Shown here: piece after piece, positions 5,757 through 10,876 of the stretch | How positions within the stretch are numbered: position 1 is the first letter of the stretch | Layout of the letters: each line of letters opens with the position of its first letter | Assembly (NCBI GenBank): GCA_027604665.1 | Contig: JADGIZ010000630.1 | Coordinates: 1-10,876, forward strand | Direction: 5' to 3' | DNA length: 10,876 bases | From: Polyrhizophydium stewartii | Taxonomy: Eukaryota > Chytridiomycota > Chytridiomycetes > Rhizophydiales | Position numbers and translations under genes: made by a program | The notes under the pieces: generated by a model | Database searches by the model: none | The model's input: only the letters and a program-made list of their open reading frames with translations | What the model was told of the DNA's origin: nothing

Positions 5757-8700
5757 TCAGGGATCAAGTCGCCCTCGCCTGCCGTGCTCGAATCTCGTTG
5801 CATCACCGTCTGCAGTCGGCGCCGGCCGTCCAGTGCCCACGGCGTCTCCGTCGGACTCGTCGCGGTGGCGCTTGGACCCGACAACAGCGGCCTGGTCGGA
5901 GTTGCCTCTGCCGCCGCCCTCTTTGCTGCCCCCATCATCCGTGGAGTTTGGGACGCAGATCGAGACGTGACGAGTATATGCGTCGACTCGCAAAAAGGTG
6001 ATACCGCAGCCACGGCACGGGCCATGTCGCCGCGTGTGCGAATGAACCGTCGCAGCATGCCGATTCAAGTCGTGCTTGCGGGAAAACTTGCGCGTGCACA
6101 TGGTACATTGGAACGGCCGGATATCTGCCAGTCGAAGCGGGTGGTGAAGGAGGAGAACAAAACGTGCGTCAGCACAAACATTCCTGCACTCGCCACGATC
6201 AGAGCAGCACGCGTACCATTGTGGCTCCGCACATGCGCCTCCAAGTTGTACTTGCGCGTGAACCTGCGGTTGCACTCTTGGTACGGGCATGAAAAGGCCA
6301 GAACGCCGCGCTTGCGAGAGGCACCAGGCGTCCCATCAGACTCGTCGCCTTGGCCAGCAAAACTCGGAGATTGGTTGTCGCGGCGGCTGCCGTCGCCGTC
6401 GCCGTCGTCATCGTCTTCCCCAGACCGCACCTCATCGCCCTCGTGATCGTCGTAGCCCTCGTCGTCGTCGATGTCGCCATCGTTTTCGTTGCCGCCGACT
6501 TTGCCTGCGTCGCTCGCTGCTGCGCTCTTGCTGCTCGACGATCCTCCTGCGACTTGCGACTCCGCAACAGTGGCTGGGTCTGGTTCGTCCGCAGGAGCCG
6601 AGGCCGTGAGCCTCTCGCAAGTCGCGCCATCGCTGTGGCTGTCGTCGTCCTCATCAACGGTCATGTCGTCGTCATCTTCTACGAAGGCTGGCAATGCTGC
6701 TGGCTGTTCCGCAGGTCCGGCTTCTGTGGCAGTTGCAAGGGCACCAACGTTAGACGGCGGGGCTGGATCCTTGGGTACAGGGGTCTCTGGTGTTGCGGAG
6801 GTGTTGGAAAGAGGCGTTGGCGTTGCAGCAGTGGGTTTGGCGGCAGCGGCGGCAGCGGCAGCAGCCTTGACCTTGAGCTCGAGCATGCGATGATCCACAC
6901 GTCGGCGGTCCAGCTTGAGCGGCATTGTAATCGGCTCTCTCAAGGTGGGAGGCGGTGTTTGTTCCTTTGGAGCCGAGGTGTCCGAGTTGCTGCCGTTATG
7001 AGGGCGCTTCTTGGATTCGGCTGATCGCAACGCACTGAAAGCGGCGGCGGCAGAGGGGTCCGCCGGTAGGGTCGGCAGAGCCTGCCAGGGTATTTTTGGC
7101 GGAAGCTTCTTCAGGGGAGGCAGTGGCCATGTACGGGTAGAGGCCGCAGCAGAGGCAGATCCAGCGGTGGGTCCAAATGCAAGCGCGGCCGTAGTTGTGG
7201 GCGTCGACGATGGCGTGCTTGCAGGATCGGAAACACTTGCGCGTGACGGCGCTGACGCAGCGGTCGAGAGCTGTCTGGGCTGTGACGGTGCCTCGCTGGG
7301 GGGTCGTGCACCGGGATGCGTGGGCGGCGCAACGCGAATCTGACCCTGCCGAGGCTGGGCTGCTTGGCTGCGAGCGTTGGCCGAGGGCGGGATCTGGGTG
7401 GCAGGCGGCGCAGATCTGGGCGATGCGACAGCCGAATTGGCCCCCGAGCTCGACTGGGGGGTTTGACCGGGCTTGTACCACGACAGGGCCGAAGGCGTCG
7501 ATGCCGATGAGCCAGGCGCAGCACTCGGGAGAGATGTCTGAGCGTACGACGGTGCTATGACGCCGTTTGTGTGAGATGGAGGCTGGCTGCTGCGCGGCTC
7601 AGTGTCGCGCCCGTCCGCCAGGCGAGCGGCCGGTGCCATTTGCGAGTGATGCTGGTGTGTCGGGGGTGGGCGGTAGTACGGCCACTGCGGAGGGGCTACG
7701 GGCTGCACATACTGTGGAAGGTGTGTCAGCAGCGTGTTGGTTCAAGGGACAAAAAGGAAGCAGCCGTCTCGCCTCAGAGCCGGCCGTCTGGGGACGTGGC
7801 CGATCATCCGCAAATGAGCTGTGGTGCGGCGGGGCGTGGACCTTCTCTTGCTGTGTCTGCTCATGATGCGGTGCAGGGCGGCCGGCGGGCAGTGGACGGG
7901 TGTCTGCCGCCGAGGCGCTGCGGTACTGGGCAGGCAGGGGGGCCGCGGCGGGCAGCATCCGCGCATCGACGCGGGGCAGATGCTCGGGCTCAAGCGGACG
8001 TGCTTGTTCCGGCGGGGCGTCGGCCGGGGCGGCTGGCCCCGGCAGGACGTAAACAACGCTTTGCTTGAAGCATGTACAAGTCTGACAATGCGGCGTGAGG
8101 AACACGACGCTGGGCTTGGGGTGCTGCTGCGGATGCGGCTGCGCGCGCTGATGCGTGTCCGAGTAGACGTGGCTGGAATGGCTTTGAGGCTGATAGTGTG
8201 ACGCCTGCTGCTGCAGGAGCATCTCGTGGCGGTAAGACTGCGCGGGGCTTTGGGAGTCGCCATAACGGGGAAAGCCGTCTACTGAGGGGCTGCTTTGAGA
8301 ATGCGACTGTTGCAGATACTGCGGCTGGAACGGCACCTGAGCCGGTACTTGTGGGAATGGCGCGGAGGATGGAGCGGGGCGAGGCGGAAGGTACCCTGCG
8401 GTGCTCATCTCGCCGCGACGCTGCTGCTGGCTAAAGTGCTGCTGCTGAGCCTGAACGGGCTGCTGTTGGAGCTGGAGCTGGAGCTGGATCTGGCTTTGGA
8501 GCTGGCTCTGGCTTTGGAGCTGCTGCAGATGGAACTGGGAGTGATGGCGAGGCAGGTGATGGGCCAGGCGGTCGCTGAAGGACTGCTGCGGCTGCGCATG
8601 AGCCGGGGCGGGCGGGAGCGCCGCGAGGGCAGCAGCAGGCAGCGGGCTCGGAAGTGCGGGCGGCTGTGTAAGGCTGGGAGCGAAGGCTGAAGCGGCGGCT

Positions 8701-9305
8701 GCGGCTGCGGCGAGCAGTGCTTGGGTGGCGGGCGTGGCCGGATGGGCAGTGTCGGGCGCAAACAGATGCGGTGCGGGGGCCGGGGCACTGCGCGGCGGGC
8801 TGGAGGCAGGCGGAGCCGGCGTGGCGGTGTGCGGCAGCAGCGCGGCGTGCGCGGCGGCGGCCGGCGTGAGGGGAGCGACCTGGGCTGGGTGGCGGCCTTC
8901 GGGCTCGATCGCAGCCAACTCGGCCGGGACAGACCCGAGCGAGGTGTGGTGCGGCGACGACGCAGCACCGCAGGCCGTCGGATGCGGATGCGGATGCGCC
9001 GGTGTGTGCTGGCTCGCGGGGACCGTCGGCCCCGCTGAGTCGCTTCCACCGCCTGTGCTCGTGCAGCCTGTGACGCCGGCCACGCCGCCGGGTACCGCGG
9101 CGCCGCCGGGGTGTGCCGACGCCGCTGGCTCCTCGGGCAGTATGGGCAGGTCTGGCAGATCCGGGAAGTCGAGGCTCACATTGAAGCCAGGCCACATGTC
9201 CCACTCGAACGCTGCCGAGACCACGCCGTCCTTGGGCATCGCAAAAGACATCGAGTCCATCGATTGGTAATTGGTAAAGTTCATTCTTTGCGCGGCGGCG
9301 CCCAT
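5757..9305 (-). CDS. C2H2 zinc-finger transcription factor, three exons (about 1108 aa)
   Basis: Predicted join on the minus strand: 9305-7842, 7711-6217, 6124-5757, giving 1108 residues. The N-terminus (about residues 25-56) is acidic and aromatic (FEWDMWPGF, then DFPDLPDLPIL) and resembles a transactivation segment. The middle is low complexity: Pro/Ala/His-rich, a Gln/Leu tract near residues 250-290, a nine-Ala run and a long Asp/Glu stretch before the fingers. Finger 1 uses C963, C968, H981 and H985. Finger 2 uses C993, C996, H1009 and H1014. Finger 3 uses C1023, C1026, H1039 and C1043, with FLRVDAYTRH as in the last finger of Crz1-like factors. The linker is NDIRPFQC. A basic KRHR near residue 1075 may help nuclear import. 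The role is sequence-specific DNA binding in the nucleus; targets are unknown. Start choice: first ATG of the frame, with a second at 9284. The exon 2/3 junction is firm; the exon 1/2 donor is not. Confidence 0.82.
6125..6216 (-). other. Spliceosomal intron (92 nt) between zinc fingers 1 and 2
   Basis: Donor GTACGC follows ...AGCCACAATG, and the acceptor is ...GACTGGCAG before ATATCCGGCC. A branch-point match CTGAC lies at 6168-6172 (A at 6169, 44 nt before the acceptor), followed by a pyrimidine-rich run. The intron is phase 1. Splicing turns ...HVRSHN-G into HVRSHNDIRPFQC, which rebuilds the classical interfinger linker and joins two frames that each carry finger sequences. Reading through instead destroys finger 2. 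Confidence 0.88.
6385..6485 (-). repeat. Asp/Glu-coding low-complexity tract
   Basis: The plus strand shows dense GTC/GTCGCC trinucleotide repetition, which on the coding strand gives GAC/GAT runs such as DIDDDEGYDDHEGDE and EDDDDGDGDG. It lies between the central disordered part and finger 1 of the transcription factor. A second, shorter acidic run is encoded at about 6635-6685. Confidence 0.6.
7712..7841 (-). other. Predicted intron (about 130 nt) in zinc-finger gene; acceptor good, donor tentative
   Basis: Two long Pro/Ser-rich frames on the minus strand must be joined here. The acceptor side is convincing: branch match CTGAC (A at 7726) is followed 14 nt later by TTCCACAG, and the next codons (TAT GTG CAG) continue the downstream frame in phase 0. 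The phase-0 donor with the best exon context is GAGAAG|GTCCAC at 7841, but GTCCAC is far from the usual GTRNGT. Other phase-0 GT sites upstream (for example GTCGAT and GTTTAC) are possible. The intron's existence is well supported by the frame change; its 5' edge is not. Confidence 0.55.
8461..8530 (-). repeat. Imperfect 6-bp tandem repeat coding a Leu/Gln tract
   Basis: The plus strand carries imperfect hexamers GAGCTG with GATCTG, GCTTTG and CTCTG variants. Read on the coding strand this gives alternating Gln with Leu, Ser and Ile, including IQLQLQLQLQQQ. Such tracts are common in fungal transcription factors and change length by replication slippage. Confidence 0.75.
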
Positions 9306-9640
9306 TTCATGACGGCGCAGTCACGGCCACACCGGCCGGCCTGCCAGTCGCGCGTCCTCTGACCTGGTTGCCGCCGCCGCCCCAGCCAAGCATGGCCTCG
9401 CGGCTTTCCCCCACTTCAAACGCGCCACGGAGGATGGGACCATGGCAACCCGTGCAGGCTGCGGGTGCGGTTCTGGGTCCCGCGGATGCGGCGCGGGCGA
9501 GGGGAAGGCCTGGGGCAGGCCATCGTGGAGGGGGTCCATTGTGGCGGTCGCACAAATGTAACAGGCGCGATGAGGGAGATCAGAGAGATGGAAGAGCACA
9601 TCACAAGAAAGTGTATTTGTGCGACGGGGAAAAGCATGAA
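9306..9640. promoter_or_regulatory. Divergent intergenic region between zinc-finger gene and two-domain gene
   Basis: About 335 bp separate the ATG of the minus-strand zinc-finger gene from my preferred start of the plus-strand gene. No clear TATA box was seen. The stretch from about 9545 onward becomes richer in A and purines than the surroundings, as expected of a leader or promoter. The plus-strand frame remains open through this region from an ATG at 9392 in a good context, so part of it could be coding. Two copies of ACCAAT on the minus strand (9266-9281) lie just inside the predicted zinc-finger coding region. Confidence 0.4.
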
Positions 9641-10693
9641 ATGATGCGATGGGACAAGATAAACCAGAAGCCTGTGACAGTGTCTCTGCACACGACGTGC
9701 AGGCTTCGGCTGATTGGGCTTGGCGGGCTGCCGCCGGCGGCGCGGGCGGGCATCACGAGCGCCGTGCGCGATGCGATCGGCGAGGCATGGGCCGCGCACG
9801 GCGGCATCCGTAGTGAGTCGACATATGCACGCACAGCGCACCAGTTCCGCATCGCTGGCGAGCCGTGGGCGTCCAACTCGGACGCTAAGGATACCGATAG
9901 GCCCAAGATCGTCGCGGCTGTGGTCGAGGCCGCGCTGCGCCTCGGATGGCGCACGTATGCGTGCGTCGACACAACTACGACCAAGAGCATCTGGTTCCAG
10001 GACCACGAGCCGCAGGCGGCCAACCGCATCGGGCTCGATACTTGGGTCTTCCAGGCGCCGCTCGGCGCGCTCGAGGCGGCGGCAGGCGCGACGGACGGCG
10101 CGGCTGTGCACGCGGGCATCCCCGTGCCGCCAGCCAACGCCGTGCCAGTCATGTGCCTGGCGATCCGCGGCTTGAGCTTGCTGCGGCTGGCGGCGGGATC
10201 TATCTCGGAGCTTGCGCCGTTGATCAAGACGGTGATTGCGGCGTCGTGGCCGCGCGGAAGCAGCCGGCCAAAGTCAGCGCAGGCGGGCCGCGCGGTCGAC
10301 TTCCAGCTGCACAGCACGCCGTGGTACTGGGCCGAGGCAGGTGCGCTCGAGGGCCGGCTGTTTGTGCTGCGGATGCTCGGCGTGCTCGCTGCGATCGGAT
10401 GGCACATTGTCGCGCCAGTGGTCTTGCAGCCCATTGTCGCACCAATTGCCATGGAGAAAACCGTCATCAGGAACAGACACAAAACCGGCATCGCAAACAG
10501 AAGGTGGCACTCCAGCTCCCGCATCTTCTGTGCATTCCGATTCGGCCACCGCATCCGCCTGCCGCCCGCTGCGCCGACACAGGTATGTGCGCAGGTACCC
10601 ATCCATCCGGCGCGCGCACGCCCAATGCCTGCGCGCGCACGGACGCTGGCAACCCCTGCTGCGTTTGTCCAGGCTCGCATGCTCATTTGTTGA
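9641..10693 (+). CDS. Protein with two tandem copies of a domain of unknown function (ends uncertain)
   Basis: The protein holds two related segments. The first, about 9698-10000, reads RLRLIGLGGLPPAAR ... AHQFRIAGEPW ... RLGWRTYACVD. The second, about 10145-10420, reads MCLAIRGLSLLRLAAG ... AVDFQLHSTPW ... AIGWHIVAP. They share a hydrophobic strand ending in GL, a helix leading to W, an F-R/Q-I/L strand before PW, a helix, and GW followed by a strand. I recall this pattern from uncharacterised eukaryotic, including fungal, proteins, but know of no assigned function. Start: paired ATGs at 9641 and 9644 lie just before the domain; ATG 9392 would add 83 Ala/Gly/Arg-rich residues. End: the frame stops at 10693, but the last 80 residues do not resemble domain 1, and a direct repeat with a splice-donor-like junction suggests that the true product continues past the window. 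Confidence 0.6.
   Translation: MMRWDKINQKPVTVSLHTTCRLRLIGLGGLPPAARAGITSAVRDAIGEAWAAHGGIRSESTYARTAHQFRIAGEPWASNSDAKDTDRPKIVAAVVEAALRLGWRTYACVDTTTTKSIWFQDHEPQAANRIGLDTWVFQAPLGALEAAAGATDGAAVHAGIPVPPANAVPVMCLAIRGLSLLRLAAGSISELAPLIKTVIAASWPRGSSRPKSAQAGRAVDFQLHSTPWYWAEAGALEGRLFVLRMLGVLAAIGWHIVAPVVLQPIVAPIAMEKTVIRNRHKTGIANRRWHSSSRIFCAFRFGHRIRLPPAAPTQVCAQVPIHPARARPMPARARTLATPAAFVQARMLIC
10525..10582 (+). repeat. 58-bp direct repeat, copy 1
   Basis: The segment begins CTTCTGTGCATTCCG and ends GCGCCGACACAG. It matches 10701-10758 with 7 mismatches by my hand alignment. In the frame of the upstream gene it encodes FCAFRFGHRIRLPPAAPTQ. It is followed immediately by GTATGT, a consensus 5' splice site preceded by CAG. 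Confidence 0.85.
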
Positions 10694-10876
10694 ATAACAC
10701 CTTCTGCGCATTCCGCTTTGGCCGCCGCATCTGCCTGCCGCCTGCCGCGCCGACACAGCGCAACTTGAGAGCCAAAGTTGCGACACCCATCCAGCAGCGG
10801 GCGGCTTCCTCAACCATGCCCAACTGCCGCCCCAAAAAGAAGGCCAAGCAGCCCGTCGCCTCAGGGGCAGCAGGCA
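10694..10876 (+). other. Open frame running off the window, possible 3' exon of the two-domain gene
   Basis: The plus-strand frame that starts codons at 10693 is open from about 10585 to the end of the window. After repeat copy 2 it encodes RNLRAKVATPIQQRAASS and then a basic, nuclear-localisation-like RPKKKAKQP. It would join in frame to the end of repeat copy 1 if 10583-10758 were spliced out. Without splicing it is separated from the upstream gene by the TGA at 10691. No stop codon or 3' signal is reached before the window ends. Confidence 0.4.
10701..10758 (+). repeat. 58-bp direct repeat, copy 2
   Basis: This second copy of the repeat at 10525-10582 lies 176 bp downstream and encodes FCAFRFGRRICLPPAAPTQ in a different frame, because 176 is not a multiple of three. 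Several of the differences are silent or conservative at the protein level, which suggests that both copies were under coding constraint for some time. The copy ends ACACAG, followed by CGCAAC instead of GTATGT. Confidence 0.85.

Noticed and set aside
8461..8530. Short regular repeats as a CRISPR-like array
   Set aside because: The units are 6 bp, have no spacers and code for a Leu/Gln tract in a eukaryotic gene.
10236..10697. Overlapping plus-strand frame rich in Arg and Ser within the two-domain gene
   Set aside because: It is a frame shadow with no domain pattern; the other frame shows the repeated domain.

Overview
The window looks like GC-rich nuclear DNA of a eukaryote, most likely a zoosporic (chytrid-like) fungus. 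The evidence is as follows. At least one gene is clearly split by a spliceosomal intron (GT...CTGAC...CAG, 92 nt) that interrupts a fungal-type C2H2 zinc-finger array. Two genes are followed by AATAAA signals 30-44 nt after the stop. Start codons sit in Kozak-like rather than Shine-Dalgarno contexts. The genes are short, compact and mostly intronless. The taxonomic placement is inference from gene style and protein families; no marker gene is present.

Left half (1-5560, all on +): three related genes (127-1740, 2644-4035, 4163-5515) encode proteins built on one plan. An F-box-like N-terminal motif (consensus HWDRLPxELRxxI) is followed by a tryptophan-rich connecting region and then by a long run of degenerate ankyrin repeats. 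They form a tandem paralogue array of the kind that expands strongly in some chytrids. Between the first and second copies lies an unrelated short gene (1841-2425) for an SSAT-like GNAT acetyltransferase, which probably acts on a polyamine or thialysine. Spacers are only 100-220 bp, and upstream out-of-frame ATGs precede the second and third ankyrin starts, so their mRNA leaders must be very short or translation is dampened.

Right half: a long gene on the - strand (9305 down to 5757, about 1108 residues after two predicted introns) encodes a transcription factor. It has an acidic-aromatic N-terminal segment, Q-, P- and A-rich low-complexity middle parts, an Asp/Glu-rich stretch and three C-terminal zinc fingers, with an arrangement reminiscent of Crz1-type factors. 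It converges on the third ankyrin gene.

Divergent from it, a + strand gene (from about 9641 to at least 10693) encodes a protein with two copies of a roughly 95-residue alpha/beta-looking domain of unknown function. Its 3' end is complicated by a 58-bp direct repeat (10525-10582 and 10701-10758). The first copy ends in a consensus 5' splice site. Removal of the 176 bp up to the end of the second copy would restore an open frame that runs off the window. This possible duplication-born intron, the two-domain protein of unknown function and the F-box/ankyrin array are the most interesting items here. No RNA genes, transposons, CRISPR arrays or prokaryotic signals were seen.
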